A DNA stretch of 64,000 nucleotides from Lasioglossum baleicum (Eukaryota; Arthropoda; Insecta; Hymenoptera; Halictidae), in NCBI RefSeq assembly GCF_051020765.1, contig NC_134930.1:7130001-7194000 (forward strand). The letters run 5' to 3'. Made by a program: the position numbers and the translations under genes. This document shows positions 26,901 to 40,730 of the stretch, one piece after another. The notes beneath the pieces are model-generated. The model was not told the origin of the DNA and made no database searches. It worked only from the letters and a program-made list of their open reading frames with translations. Numbering within the stretch: the stretch's first letter is position 1; each line of letters begins with the position of its first letter.

Positions 26901-29900
26901 AAGGTAGTGTATACCTGTTCGCGGACGACACCGATCAGTCCCTTCTCGGCCCCATGGCTAAGAAGGTAGTGTATACCAGTTCGGGGACGAAAATGGTGAG
27001 TCCCATCTCGGCCTCATGGCTAAGAAGTTAGTGTATACCTGTTCGCGGACGACACCGATCAGTCCCATCTCGGCCTCATGGCTAATAAGGTAGTGTATAC
27101 CAGTTCGTGGACGAAACCGGTGAGTCCCATCTCGGCCTCATGGCTAAGAAGGTAGTGTATACCTGTTCGCGGACGACACCGATCAGTCCCATCTCGGCCT
27201 CATGGCTAAGAAGGTAGTGTATACCTGTACGCGGACGACACCGATCAGTCCCATCTCGGCCACATGGCTAAGAAGGTAGTGTATACCTGTTCGCGGACGA
27301 CACCGATCAGTCCCATCTCGGCCTCATGGCTAAGAAGGTAGTGTATACCTGTTCGCGGACGACACCGATCAGTCCCATCTCGGCCTCATGGCTAAGAAGG
27401 TAGTGTATACCAGTTCCGGACGACACCGGTGAGTCCCATCTCGGCCTCATGGCTAAGAAGGTAGTGTATACCTGTTCGCGGACGACACCGATCAGTCCCA
27501 TCTCGGCCTCATGGCTAAGAAGGTAGTGTATACCAGTTCGGGGACGAAACCGGTGAGTCCCATCTCGGCCTCATGGCTAAGAAGTTAGTGTATACCTGTT
27601 CGCGGACGACACCGATCAGTCCCATCTCGGCCTCATGGCTAATAAGGTAGTGTATACCAGTTCGGGGACGAAAATGGTGAGTCCCATCTCGGCCTCATGG
27701 CTAAGAAGTTAGTGTATACCTGTTCGCGGACGACACCGATCAGTCCCATCTCGGCCTCATGGCTAATAAGGTAGTGTATACCAGTTCGGGGACGAAAATG
27801 GTGAGTCCCATCTCGGCCTCATGGCTAAGAAGTTAGTGTATACCTGTTCGCGGACGACACCGATCAGTCCCATCTCGGCCTCATGGCTAATAAGGTAGTG
27901 TATACCAGTTCGTGGACGAAACCGGTGAGTCCCATCTCGGCCTCATGGCTAAGAAGGTAGTGTATACCTGTTCGCGGACGACACCGATCAGTCCCTTCTC
28001 GGCCTCATGGCTAAGAAGGTAGTGTATACCAGTTCCGGACGACACCGGTGAGTCCCTTCTCGGCCTCATGGCTAAGAAGGTAGTGTATACCAGTTCCGGA
28101 CGACACCGGTGAGTCCCTTCTCGGTCTCATGGCTAAGTAGGTAGTGTATACCAGTTCGGGGACGAAACCGGTGAGTCCCATCTCGGCCTCATGGCTAAGA
28201 AGGTAGTGTATACCTGTTCGCGGACGACACCGATCAGTCCCATCTCGGCCTCATGGCTAAGAAGGTAGTGTATACCTGTACGCGGACGACACCGATCAGT
28301 CCCATCTCGGCCACATGGCTAAGAAGGTAGTGTATACCTGTTCGCGGACGACACCGATCAGTCCCATCTCGGCCACATGGCTAAGAAGGTAGTGTATACC
28401 TGTTCGCGGACGAAACCGGTGAGTCCCATCTCGGCCTCATGGCTAAGAAGGTAGTGTATACCTGTTCGCGGACGACACCGATCAGTCCCATCTCGGCCTC
28501 ATGGCTAAGAAGGTAGTGTATACCTGTACGCGGACGACACCGATCAGTCCCATGTCGGCCACATGGCTAAGAAGGTAGTGTATACCTGTTCGCGGACGAC
28601 ACCGATCAGTCCCATCTCGGCCTCATGGCTAAGAAGGTAGTGTACACCTGTTCGCGGACGACACCGATCAGTCCCATCTCGGCCTCATGGCTAAGAAGGT
28701 AGTGTATACCTGTTCGCGGACGACACCGATCAGTCCCATCTCGGCCTCATGGCTAAGAAGGTAGTGTATACCTGTACGCGGACGACACCGATCAGTCCCA
28801 TCTCGGCCACATGGCTAAGAAGGTAGTGTATACCTGTTCGCGGACGACACCGATCAGTCCCATCTCGGCCTCATGGCTAAGAAAGTAGTGTATACCAGTT
28901 CCGGACGACACCGGTGAGTCCCTTCTCGGCCTCATGGCTAAGAAGGTAGTGTATACCAGTTCCGGACGACACCGGTGAGTCCCTTCTCGGTCTCATGGCT
29001 AAGTAGGTAGTGTATACCAGTTCGGGGACGAAACCGGTGAGTCCCATCTCGGCCTCATGGCTAAGAAGGTAGTGTATACCTGTTCGCGGACGACATCGAT
29101 CAGACCCATCTCGGCCTCATGGCTAAGAAGGTAGTGTATACCTGTACGCGGACGACACCGATCAGTCCCATCTCGGCCACATGGCTAAGAAGGTAGTGTA
29201 TACCTGTTCGCGACGACACCGATCAGTCCCATCTCGGCCTCATGGCTAAGAAGGTAGTGTATACCAGTTCCGGACGACACCGGTGAGTCCCTTCTCGGCC
29301 TCATGGCTAAGAAGGTAGTGTATACCAGTTCCGGACGACACCGGTGAGTCCCTTCTCGGCCTCATTCCTAAGTAGGTAGTGTATACCAGTTTGGGGACGA
29401 AACCGGTGAGTCCCAACTCGGCCTCATGGCTAAGAAGGTAGTGTATACCTGTTCGCGGACGACATCGATCAGTCCCATCTCGGCCTCATGGCTAAGAAGG
29501 TAGTGTATACCAGTTCGCGGACGACACCGATCAGTCCCATCTTGGCCTCATGGCTAAGAAGGTGGTGTATTCCAGTTCGGGGACGAAACCGGTGAGTCCC
29601 ATCTCGGCCTCATGGCTAAGAAGTTAGTGTATACCTGTTCGCGGACGACACCGATCAGTTCCATCTCGGCCTCATGGCTAATAAGGTAGTGTATACCAGT
29701 TCGTGGACGAAACCGGTGAGTCCCACCTCGGCCTAATGGCTAAGAAGGTAGTGTATACCTGTTCGCGGACAACACCGATCTGTCCCATCTCGGCCTCATG
29801 GCTAAGAAGGTAGTGTATACCAGTTCGTGGACGAAACCGGTGAGTCCCATCTCGGCCTCATGGCTAAGAAGGTAGTGTATACCTGTTCGCGGACGACATC

Positions 29901-30639
29901 GATCAGTCCCATCTCGACCTCATGGCTAAGAAGGTAGTGTATACCTGTTCGCGGACGACACCGATCAGACCCATCTCGGCCTCATGGCTAAGAAGGTAGT
30001 GAATACCAGTTCCGGACGACACCGGTAAGTCCCTTCTCGGCCTCATGGCTAAGAAGGTAGTGTATACCAGTTCGGGGACGAAACCGGCGAGTCCCATCTC
30101 GGCCTCATGGCTAAGAAGGTAGTGTATACCTGTTCGCGGACGACACCGATCAGTCCCATCTCGGCCTCATGGCTAAGAAGGTAGTGTATACCTGTACGCG
30201 GGCGACACCGACCAGTCCCATCTCGGCCACATGGCTAAGAAGGTAGTGTATACCTGTTCGCGGACGACACCGATCAGTCCCATCTCGGCCTCATGGCTAA
30301 GAAGGTAGTGTATACCAGTTCCGGACGACACCGGTGAGTCCCTTCTCGGCCTCATGGCTAAGAATGTAGTGTATACCAGTTCCGGACGACACCGGTGAGT
30401 CCCTTCTCGGCCTCATGGCTAAGTAGGTAGTGTATACCAGTTCGGGGACGAAACCGGTGAGTCCCATCTCGGCCTCATGGCTAAGAAGTTAGTGTATACC
30501 TGTTCGCGGACAACACCGATCTGTCCCATCTCGGCCTCATGGCTAAAAAGGTAGTGTATACCAGTTCCGGACGACACCGGTGAGTCCCATCTCGGCCTCA
30601 TGGCTTAGAAGGTAGTGTATACCTGTTCGCGGACGACAT
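23997..30639. repeat. Higher-order mosaic of the 10.4-kb block strings
   Basis: Strings known from the 10.4-kb blocks continue here in a different spacing. The D anchor with AATAAGG that precedes the GAGTCCCTTCTCGG run occurs at 24.24 and 27.89 kb, 3,646 bp apart. E cassettes start near 25.41, 26.41 and 29.37 kb. Local variants include GGTTAAGAAGG near 24425, GTATGCCTG near 24812, CATGGCCAAG near 25844 and GAAAGTAG near 28883. Around 28.37-28.45 kb GGCCACATGG follows an ordinary A unit, and an A/C hybrid (CGCGGACGAAACC) is present near 28406. No gene or unique DNA is present. Confidence 0.8.
27661..27908. repeat. 124-bp dimer duplication
   Basis: A C-like unit with CGAAAATGG and the A-like unit with GAAGTTAG that follows it are present twice in a row (27661-27784 and 27785-27908). 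Other copies of this string (for example near 8.9, 11.3, 31.1, 34.4 and 36.8 kb) have a single such pair here. As a result, two anchors that are 456 bp apart in the other copies are 580 bp apart here. This is the smallest clear step in the window, a single dimer gained. Confidence 0.85.
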
Positions 30640-32225
30640 CGATCAGTCCCATCTCGGCCTCATGGCTAAGAAGGTAGTGTATACCTGTACGCGGACGACA
30701 CCGATCAGTCCCATCTCGGCCACATGGCTAAGAAGGTAGTGTATACCTGTTCGCGGACGACACCGATCAGTCCCATCTCGGCCTCATGGCTAAGAAGGTA
30801 GTGTATACCTGTTCGCGGACGACACCGATCAGTCCCATCTCGGCCTCATGGCTAAGAAGGTAGTGTATACCAGTTCCGGACGACACCGGTGAGTCCCATC
30901 TCGGCCTCATGGCTAAGAAGGTAGTGTATACCTGTTCGCGGACGACACCGATCAGTCCCATCTCGGCCTCATGGCTAAGAAGGTAGTGTATACCAGTTCG
31001 GGGACGAAACCGGTGAGTCCCATCTCGGCCTCATGGCTAAGAAGTTAGTGTATACCTGTTCGCGGACGACACCGATCAGTCCCATCTCGGCCTCATGGCT
31101 AATAAGGTAGTGTATACCAGTTCGGGGACGAAAATGGTGAGTCCCATCTCGGCCTCATGGCTAAGAAGTTAGTGTATACCTGTTCGCGGACGACACCGAT
31201 CAGTCCCATCTCGGCCTCATGGCTAATAAGGTAGTGTATACCAGTTCGTGGACGAAACCGGTGAGTCCCATCTCGGCCTCATGGCTAAGAAGGTAGTGTA
31301 TACCTGTTCGCGGACGACACCGATCAGTCCCTTCTCGGCCTCATGGCTAAGAAGGTAGTGTATACCAGTTCCGGACGACACCGGTGAGTCCCTTCTCGGC
31401 CTCATGGCTAAGAAGGTAGTGTATACCAGTTCCGGACGACACCGGTGAGTCCCTTCTCGGTCTCATGGCTAAGTAGGTAGTGTATACCAGTTCGGGGACG
31501 AAACCGGTGAGTCCCATCTCGGCCTCATGGCTAAGAAGGTAGTGTATACCTGTTCGCGGACGACACCGATCAGTCCCATCTCGGCCTCATGGCTAAGAAG
31601 GTAGTGTATACCTGTACGCGGACGACACCGATCAGTCCCATCTCGGCCACATGGCTAAGAAGGTAGTGTATACCTGTTCGCGGACGACACCGATCAGTCC
31701 CATCTCGGCCTCATGGCTAAGAAGGTAGTGTATACCTGTTCGCGGACGACACCGATCAGTCCCATCTCGGCCTCATGGCTAAGAAGGTAGTGTATACCTG
31801 TTCGCGGACGACACCGATCAGTCCCATCTCGGCCTCATGGCTAAGAAGGTAGTGTATACCTGTACGCGGACGACACCGATCAGTCCCATCTCGGCCACAT
31901 GGCTAAGAAGGTAGTGTATACCTGTTCGCGGACGACACCGATCAGTCCCATCTCGGCCTCATGGCTAAGAAGGTAGTGTATACCAGTTCCGGACGACACC
32001 GGTGAGCCCCTTCTCGGCCTCATGGCTAAGAAGGTAGTGTATACCAGTTCCGGACGACACCGGTGAGTCCCTTCTCGGTCTCATGGCTAAGTAGGTAGTG
32101 TATACCAGTTCGGGGACGAAACCGGTGAGTCCCATCTCGGCCTCATGGCTAAGAAGGTAGTGTATACCTGTTCGCGGACGACATCGATCAGTCCCATCTC
32201 GGCCTCATGGCTAAGAAGGTAGTGT
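30640..32225. repeat. 1.59-kb block, first of three copies (30.6, 34.0, 36.3 kb)
   Basis: The run A', A, A, B, A, C, GAAGTTAG unit, CGAAAATGG unit, D, then the GAGTCCCTTCTCGG run, repeats at +3,337 bp (33977-35562) and at +5,684 bp (from about 36324). It also matches about 21.3-22.9 kb at -9,326 bp. The variant GGTGAGCCCC is shared by the copies at 22679, 32005 and 37689, whereas the 34.0-kb copy has CGGCGAGTCCC there. Divergence starts near 32226, where a B unit stands in place of A'. Confidence 0.8.
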
Positions 32226-33976
32226 ATACCAGTTCCGGACGACACCGGTGAGTCCCTTCTCGGCCTCATGGCTAAGAAGGTAGTGTATACCAGTTCCGGA
32301 CGACACCGGTGAGTCCCTTCTCGGCCTCATTCCTAAGTAGGTAGTGTATACCAGTTTGGGGACGAAACCGGTGAGTCCCAACTCGGCCTCATGGCTAAGA
32401 AGGTAGTGTATACCTGTTCGCGGACGACATCGATCAGTCCCATCTCGGCCTCATGGCTAAGAAGGTAGTGTATACCAGTTCGCGGACGACACCGATCAGT
32501 CCCATCTTGGCCTCATGGCTAAGAAGGTGGTGTATTCCAGTTCGGGGACGAAACCGGTGAGTCCCATCTCGGCCTCATGGCTAAGAAGTTAGTGTATACC
32601 TGTTCGCGGACGACACCGATCAGTTCCATCTCGGCCTCATGGCTAATAAGGTAGTGTATACCAGTTCGTGGACGAAACCGGTGAGTCCCACCTCGGCCTA
32701 ATGGCTAAGAAGGTAGTGTATACCTGTTCGCGGACAACACCGATCTATCCCATCTCGGCCTCATGGCTAAGAAGGTAGTGTATACCAGTTCGTGGACGAA
32801 ACCGGTGAGTCCCATCTCGGCCTCATGGCTAAGAAGGTAGTGTATACCTGTTCGCGGACGACATCGATCAGTCCCATCTCGACCTCATGGCTAAGAAGGT
32901 AGTGTATACCTGTTCGCGGACGACACCGATCAGACCCATCTCGGCCTCATGGCTAAGAAGGTAGTGAATACCAGTTCCGGACGACACCGGTAAGTCCCTT
33001 CTCGGCCTCATGGCTAAGAAGGTGGTGTATACCAGTTCGGGGACGAAACCGGCGAGTCCCATCTCGGCCTCATGGCTAAGAAGGTAGTGTATACCTGTTC
33101 GCGGACGACACCGATCAGTCCCATCTCGGCCTCATGGCTAAGAAGGTAGTGTATACCTGTACGCGGGCGACACCGACCAGTCCCATCTCGGCCACATGGC
33201 TAAGAAGGTAGTGTATACCTGTTCGCGGACGACACCGATCAGTCCCATCTCGGCCTCATGGCTAAGAAGGTAGTGTATACCAGTTCCGGACGACACCGGT
33301 GAGTCCCTTCTCGGCCTCATGGCTAAGAATGTAGTGTATACCAGTTCCGGACGACACCGGTGAGTCCCTTCTCGGCCTCATGGCTAAGTAGGTAGTGTAT
33401 ACCAGTTCGGGGACGAAACCGGTGAGTCCCATCTCGGCCTCATGGCTAAGAAGTTAGTGTATACCTGTTCGCGGACGACACCGATCAGTCCCATCTCGGC
33501 CTCATGGCTAATAAGGTAGTGTATACCAGTTCGTGGACGAAACCGGTGAGTCCCACCTCGGCCTAATGGCTAAGAAGGTAGTGTATACCTGTTCGCGGAC
33601 AACACCGATCTGTCCCATCTCGGCCTCATGGCTAAGAAGGTAGTGTATACCAGTTCCGGACGACACCGGTGAGTCCCATCTCGGCCTCATGGCTAAGAAG
33701 GTAGTGTATACCTGTTCGCGGACGACACCGATCAGTCCCTTCTCGGCCCCATGGCTAAGAAGGTAGTGTATACCAGTTCGGGGACGAAAATGGTGACTCC
33801 CATCTCGGCCTCATGGCTAAGAAGTTAGTGTATACCTGTTCGCGGACGACACCGATCAGTCCCATCTCGGCCTCATGGCTAATAAGGTAGTGTATACCAG
33901 TTCGTGGACGAAACCGGTGAGTCCCATCTCGGCCTCATGGCTAAGAAGGTAGTGTATACCTGTTCGCGGACGACAC

Positions 33977-35562
33977 CGATCAGTCCCATCTCGGCCTCAT
34001 GGCTAAGAAGGTAGTGTATACCTGTACGCGGACGACACCGATCAGTCCCATCTCGGCCACATGGCTAAGAAGGTAGTGTATACCTGTTCGCGGACGACAC
34101 CGATCAGTCCCATCTCGGCCTCATGGCTAAGAAGGTAGTGTATACCTGTTCGCGGACGACACCGATCAGTCCCATCTCGGCCTCATGGCTAAGAAGGTAG
34201 TGTATACCAGTTCCGGACGACACCGGTGAGTCCCATCTCGGCCTCATGGCTAAGAAGGTAGTGTATACATGTTCGCGGACGACACCGATCAGTCCCATCT
34301 CGGCCTCATGGCTAAGAAGGTAGTGTATACCAGTTCGGGGACGAAACCGGTGAGTCCCATCTCGGCCTCATGGCTAAGAAGTTAGTGTATACCTGTTCGC
34401 GGACGACACCGATCAGTCCCATCTCGGCCTCATGGCTAATAAGGTAGTGTATACCAGTTCGGGGACGAAAATGGTGAGTCCCATCTCGGCCTCATGGCTA
34501 AGAAGTTAGTGTATACCTGTTCGCGGACGACACCGATCAGTCCCATCTCGGCCTCATGGCTAATAAGGTAGTGTATACCAGTTCGTGGACGAAACCGGTG
34601 AGTCCCATCTCGGCCTCATGGCTAAGAAGGTAGTGTATACCTGTTCGCGGACGACACCGATCAGTCCCTTCTCGGCCTCATGGCTAAGAAGGTAGTGTAT
34701 ACCAGTTCCGGACGACACCGGTGAGTCCCTTCTCGGCCTCATGGCTAAGAAGGTAGTGTATACCAGTTCCGGACGACACCGGTGAGTCCCTTCTCGGTCT
34801 CATGGCTAAGTAGGTAGTGTATACCAGTTCGGGGACGAAACCGGTGAGTCCCATCTCGGCCTCATGGCTAAGAAGGTAGTGTATACCTGTTCGCGGACGA
34901 CACCGATCAGTCCCATCTCGGCCTCATGGCTAAGAAGGTAGTGTATACCTGTACGCGGACGACACCGATCAGTCCCATCTCGGCCACATGGCTAAGAAGG
35001 TAGTGTATACCTGTTCGCGGACGACACCGATCAGTCCCATCTCGGCCTCATGGCTAAGAAGGTAGTGTATACCTGTTCGCGGACGACACCGATCAGTCCC
35101 ATCTCGGCCTCATGGCTAAGAAGGTAGTGTATACCTGTTCGCGGACGACACCGATCAGTCCCATCTCGGCCTCATGGCTAAGAAGGTAGTGTATACCTGT
35201 ACGCGGACGACACCGATCAGTCCCATCTCGGCCACATGGCTAAGAAGGTAGTGTATACCTGTTCGCGGACGACACCGATCAGTCCCATCTCGGCCTCATG
35301 GCTAAGAAGGTAGTGTATACCAGTTCCGGACGACACCGGCGAGTCCCTTCTCGGCCTCATGGCTAAGAAGGTAGTGTATACCAGTTCCGGACGACACCGG
35401 TGAGTCCCTTCTCGGTCTCATGGCTAAGTAGGTAGTGTATACCAGTTCGGGGACGAAACCGGTGAGTCCCATCTCGGCCTCATGGCTAAGAAGGTAGTGT
35501 ATACCTGTTCGCGGACGACATCGATCAGTCCCATCTCGGCCTCATGGCTAAGAAGGTAGTGT
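33977..35562. repeat. 1.59-kb block, second copy
   Basis: Direct copy of 30640-32225 at +3,337 bp. It can be told apart by GTATACATG near 34266, by GGTGACTCCC just upstream near 33792, and by CGGCGAGTCCC near 35338 in place of GGTGAGCCCC. The third copy begins near 36324, 2,347 bp further on. The uneven spacing of the three copies shows that the material between them differs in length, so this is not a fixed-period higher-order repeat. Confidence 0.8.
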
Positions 35563-36323
35563 ATACCTGTACGCGGACGACACCGATCAGTCCCATCTCG
35601 GCCACATGGCTAAGAAGGTAGTGTATACCTGTTCGCGACGACACCGATCAGTCCCATCTCGGCCTCATGGCTAAGAAGGTAGTGTATACCAGTTCCGGAC
35701 GACACCGGTGAGTCCCTTCTCGGCCTCATGGCTAAGAAGGTAGTGTATACCAGTTCCGGACGACACCGGTGAGTCCCTTCTCGGCCTCATTCCTAAGTAG
35801 GTAGTGTATACCAGTTTGGGGACGAAACCGGTGAGTCCCAACTCGGCCTCATGGCTAAGAAGGTAGTGTATACCTGTTCGCGGACGACATCGATCAGTCC
35901 CATCTCGGCCTCATGGCTAAGAAGGTAGTGTATACCAGTTCGCGGACGACACCGATCAGTCCCATCTTGGCCTCATGGCTAAGAAGGTGGTGTATTCCAG
36001 TTCGGGGACGAAACCGGTGAGTCCCATCTCGGCCTCATGGCTAAGAAGTTAGTGTATACCTGTTCGCGGACGACACCGATCAGTTCCATCTCGGCCTCAT
36101 GGCTAATAAGGTAGTGTATACCAGTTCGTGGACGAAACCGGTGAGTCCCACCTCGGCCTCATGGCTAAGAAGGTAGTGTATACCTGTTCGCGGACAACAC
36201 CGATCTGTCCCATCTCGGCCTCATGGCTAAAAAGGTAGTGTATACCAGTTCCGGACGACACCGGTGAGTCCCATCTCGGCCTCATGGCTTAGAAGGTAGT
36301 GTATACCTGTTCGCGGACGACAT

Positions 36324-38075
36324 CGATCAGTCCCATCTCGGCCTCATGGCTAAGAAGGTAGTGTATACCTGTACGCGGACGACACCGATCAGTCCCATCT
36401 CGGCCACATGGCTAAGAAGGTAGTGTATACCTGTTCGCGGACGACACCGATCAGTCCCATCTCGGCCTCATGGCTAAGAAGGTAGTGTATACCTGTTCGC
36501 GGACGACACCGATCAGTCCCATCTCGGCCTCATGGCTAAGAAGGTAGTGTATACCAGTTCCGGACGACACCGGTGAGTCCCATCTCGGCCTCATGGCTAA
36601 GAAGGTAGTGTATACCTGTTCGCGGACGACACCGATCAGTCCCATCTCGGCCTCATGGCTAAGAAGGTAGTGTATACCAGTTCGGGGACGAAACCGGTGA
36701 GTCCCATCTCGGCCTCATGGCTAAGAAGTTAGTGTATACCTGTTCGCGGACGACACCGATCAGTCCCATCTCGGCCTCATGGCTAATAAGGTAGTGTATA
36801 CCAGTTCGGGGACGAAAATGGTGAGTCCCATCTCGGCCTCATGGCTAAGAAGTTAGTGTATACCTGTTCGCGGACGACACCGATCAGTCCCATCTCGGCC
36901 TCATGGCTAATAAGGTAGTGTATACCAGTTCGTGGACGAAACCGGTGAGTCCCATCTCGGCCTCATGGCTAAGAAGGTAGTGTATACCTGTTCGCGGACG
37001 ACACCGATCAGTCCCTTCTCGGCCTCATGGCTAAGAAGGTAGTGTATACCAGTTCCGGACGACACCGGTGAGTCCCTTCTCGGCCTCATGGCTAAGAAGG
37101 TAGTGTATACCAGTTCCGGACGACACCGGTGAGTCCCTTCTCGGTCTCATGGCTAAGTAGGTAGTGTATACCAGTTCGGGGACGAAACCGGTGAGTCCCA
37201 TCTCGGCCTCATGGCTAAGAAGGTAGTGTATACCTGTTCGCGGACGACACCGATCAGTCCCATCTCGGCCTCATGGCTAAGAAGGTAGTGTATACCTGTA
37301 CGCGGACGACACCGATCAGTCCCATCTCGGCCACATGGCTAAGAAGGTAGTGTATACCTGTTCGCGGACGACACCGATCAGTCCCATCTCGGCCTCATGG
37401 CTAAGAAGGTAGTGTATACCTGTTCGCGGACGACACCGATCAGTCCCATCTCGGCCTCATGGCTAAGAAGGTAGTGTATACCTGTTCGCGGACGACACCG
37501 ATCAGTCCCATCTCGGCCTCATGGCTAAGAAGGTAGTGTATACCTGTACGCGGACGACACCGATCAGTCCCATCTCGGCCACATGGCTAAGAAGGTAGTG
37601 TATACCTGTTCGCGGACGACACCGATCAGTCCCATCTCGGCCTCATGGCTAAGAAGGTAGTGTATACCAGTTTCGGACGACACCGGTGAGCCCCTTCTCG
37701 GCCTCATGGCTAAGAAGGTAGTGTATACCATTTCCGGACGACACCGGTGAGTCCCTTCTCGGTCTCATGGCTAAGTAGGTAGTGTATACCAGTTCGGGGA
37801 CGAAACCGGTGAGTCCCATCTCGGCCTCATGGCTAAGAAGGTAGTGTATACCTGTTCGCGGACGACATCGATCAGTCCCATCTCGGCCTCATGGCTAAGA
37901 AGGTAGTGTATACCTGTACGCGGACGACACCGATCAGTCCCATCTCGGCCACATGGCTAAGAAGGTAGTGTATACCTGTTCGCGACGACACCGATCAGTC
38001 CCATCTCGGCCTCATGGCTAAGAAGGTAGTGTATACCAGTTCCGGACGACACCGGTGAGTCCCTTCTCGGCCTCA
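36324..38075. repeat. 1.6-kb block, third copy with altered B units
   Basis: Repeats the 33.98-kb block at +2,347 bp and the 30.64-kb block at +5,684 bp. It shares GGTGAGCCCC (near 37689) with the 30.64- and 21.4-kb copies. Private changes are CCAGTTTCGG near 37670 and CCATTTCCGG near 37729. Right of the block, at about 38.1 kb, the expected B and E units are missing and the sequence goes straight to the CATCGATCAG unit of the cassette, so about two units have been lost. Confidence 0.75.
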
Positions 38076-40730
38076 TGGCTAAGAAGGTAGTGTATACCTG
38101 TTCGCGGACGACATCGATCAGTCCCATCTCGGCCTCATGGCTAAGAAGGTAGTGTATACCAGTTCGCGGACGACACCGATCAGTCCCATCTTGGCCTCAT
38201 GGCTAAGAAGGTGGTGTATTCCAGTTCGGGGACGAAACCGGTGAGTCCCATCTCGGCCTCATGGCTAAGAAGTTAGTGTATACCTGTTCGCGGACGACAC
38301 CGATCAGTTCCATCTCGGCCTCATGGCTAATAAGGTAGTGTATACCAGTTCGTGGACGAATCCGGTGAGTCCCACCTCGGCCTAATGGCTAAGAAGGTAG
38401 TGTATACCTGTTCGCGGACAACACCGATCTGTCCCATCTCGGCCTCATGGCTAAGAAGGTAGTGTATACCAGTTCGTGGACGAAACCGGTGAGTCCCATC
38501 TCGGCCTCATGGCTAAGAAGGTAGTGTATACCTGTTCGCGGACGACATCGATCAGTCCCATCTCGACCTCATGGCTAAGAAGGTAGTGTATACCTGTTCG
38601 CGGACGACACCGATCAGACCCATCTCGGCCTCATGGCTAAGAAGGTAGTGAATACCAGTTCCGGACGACACCGGTAAGTCCCTTCTCGGCCTCATGGCTA
38701 AGAAGGTAGTGTATACCAGTTCGGGGACGAAACCGGCGAGTCCCATCTCGGCCTCATGGCTAAGAAGGTAGTGTATACCTGTTCGCGGACGACACCGATC
38801 AGTCCCATCTCGGCCTCATGGCTAAGAAGGTAGTGTATACCTGTACGCGGGCGACACCGACCAGTCCCATCTCGGCCACATGGCTAAGAAGGTAGTGTAT
38901 ACCTGTTCGCGGACGACACCGATCAGTCCCATCTCGGCCTCATGGCTAAGAAGGTAGTGTATACCAGTTCCGGACGACACCGGTGAGTCCCTTCTCGGCC
39001 TCATGGCTAAGAATGTAGTGTATACCAGTTCCGGACGACACCGGTGAGTCCCTTCTCGGCCTCATGGCTAAGTAGGTAGTGTATACCAGTTCGGGGACGA
39101 AACCGGTGAGTCCCATCTCGGCCTCATGGCTAAGAAGTTAGTGTATACCTGTTCGCGGACGACACCGATCAGTCCCATCTCGGCCTCATGGCTAATAAGG
39201 TAGTGTATACCAGTTCGTGGACGAAACCGGTGAGTCCCACCTCGGCCTCATGGCTAAGAAGGTAGTGTATACCTGTTCGCGGACAACACCGATCTGTCCC
39301 ATCTCGGCCTCATGGCTAAAAAGGTAGTGTATACCAGTTCCGGACGACACCGGTGAGTCCCATCTCGGCCTCATGGCTTAGAAGGTAGTGTATACCTGTT
39401 CGCGGACGACATCGATCAGTCCCATCTCGGCCTCATGGCTAAGAAGGTAGTGTATACCTGTTCGCGGACGACACCGATCAGTCCCATCTCGGCCTCATGG
39501 CTAAGAAGGTAGTGTATACCAGTTCCGGACGACACCGGTGAGTCCCTTCTCGGCCTCATGGCTAAGAATGTAGTGTATACCAGTTCCGGACGACACCGGT
39601 GAGTCCCTTCTCGGCCTCATGGCTAAGTAGGTAGTGTATACCAGTTCGGGGACGAAACCGGTGAGTCCCATCTCGGCCTCATGGCTAAGAAGTTAGTGTA
39701 TACCTGTTCGCGGACGACACCGATCAGTCCCATCTCGGCCTCATGGCTAATAAGGTAGTGTATACCAGTTCGTGGACGAAATCGGTGAGTCCCATCTCGG
39801 CCTCATGGCTAAGAAGGTAGTGTATACCAGTTCCGGACGACACCGGTGAGTCCCATCTCGGCCTCATGGCTAAGAAGTTAGTGTATACCTGTTCGCGGAC
39901 GACACCGATCGGTCCCATCTCGGCCTCATGGCTAATAAGGTAGTGTATACCAGTTCGTGGACGAAACCGGTGAGTCCCACCTCGGCCTCATGGCTAAGAA
40001 GGTAGTGTATACCTGTTCGCGGACAACACCGATCTGTCCCATCTCGGCCTCATGGCTAAAAAGGTAGTGTATACCAGTTCCGGACGACACCGGTGAGTCC
40101 CATCTCGGCCTCATGGCTAAGAAGGTAGTGTATACCTGTACGCGGACGACACCGATCAGTCCCATCTCGGCCACATGGCTAAGAAGGTAGTGTATACCTG
40201 TTCGCGGACGACACCGATCAGTCCCATCTCGGCCTCATGGCTAAGAAGGTAGTGTATACCTGTACGCGGACGACACCGATCAGTCCCATCTCGGCCACAT
40301 GGCTAAGAAGGTAGTGTATACCAGTTCGTGGACGAAACCGGTGAGTCCCATCTCGGCCTCATGGCTAAGAAGGTAGTGTATACCTGTTCGCGGACGACAC
40401 CGATCGGTCCCATCTCGGCCTCATGGCTAAGAAGGTAGTGTATACCTGTACGCGGACGACACCGATCAGTCCCATCTCGGCCACATGGCTAAGAAGGTAG
40501 CGTATACCTGTTCGCGACGACACCGATCAGTCCCATCTCGGCCTCATGGCTAAGAAGGTAGTGTATACCAGTTCCGGACGACACCGGTGAGTCCCTTCTC
40601 GGCCTCATGGCTAAGAAGGTAGTGTATACCAGTTCCGGACGACACCGGTGAGTCCCTTCTCGGCCTCATGCCTAAGTAGGTAGTGTATACCAGTTTGGAG
40701 ACGAAACCGGTGAGTCCCAACTCGGCCTCA
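38076..40730. repeat. Transition segment into the right-hand subfamily of the array
   Basis: The segment starts with the truncated cassette (38.10-38.42 kb) and continues with strings shared with 29.9 and 32.9 kb. From about 39.7 kb a new set of markers appears that is frequent to the right and absent or rare to the left. These are GATCGGTCCC (first near 39910), CACCTCGGCCTCATGG with CTAAAAAGG, and GTAGCGTATACC near 40499. This looks like a change of block family rather than a break in the array. No other sequence type is inserted. Confidence 0.75.
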
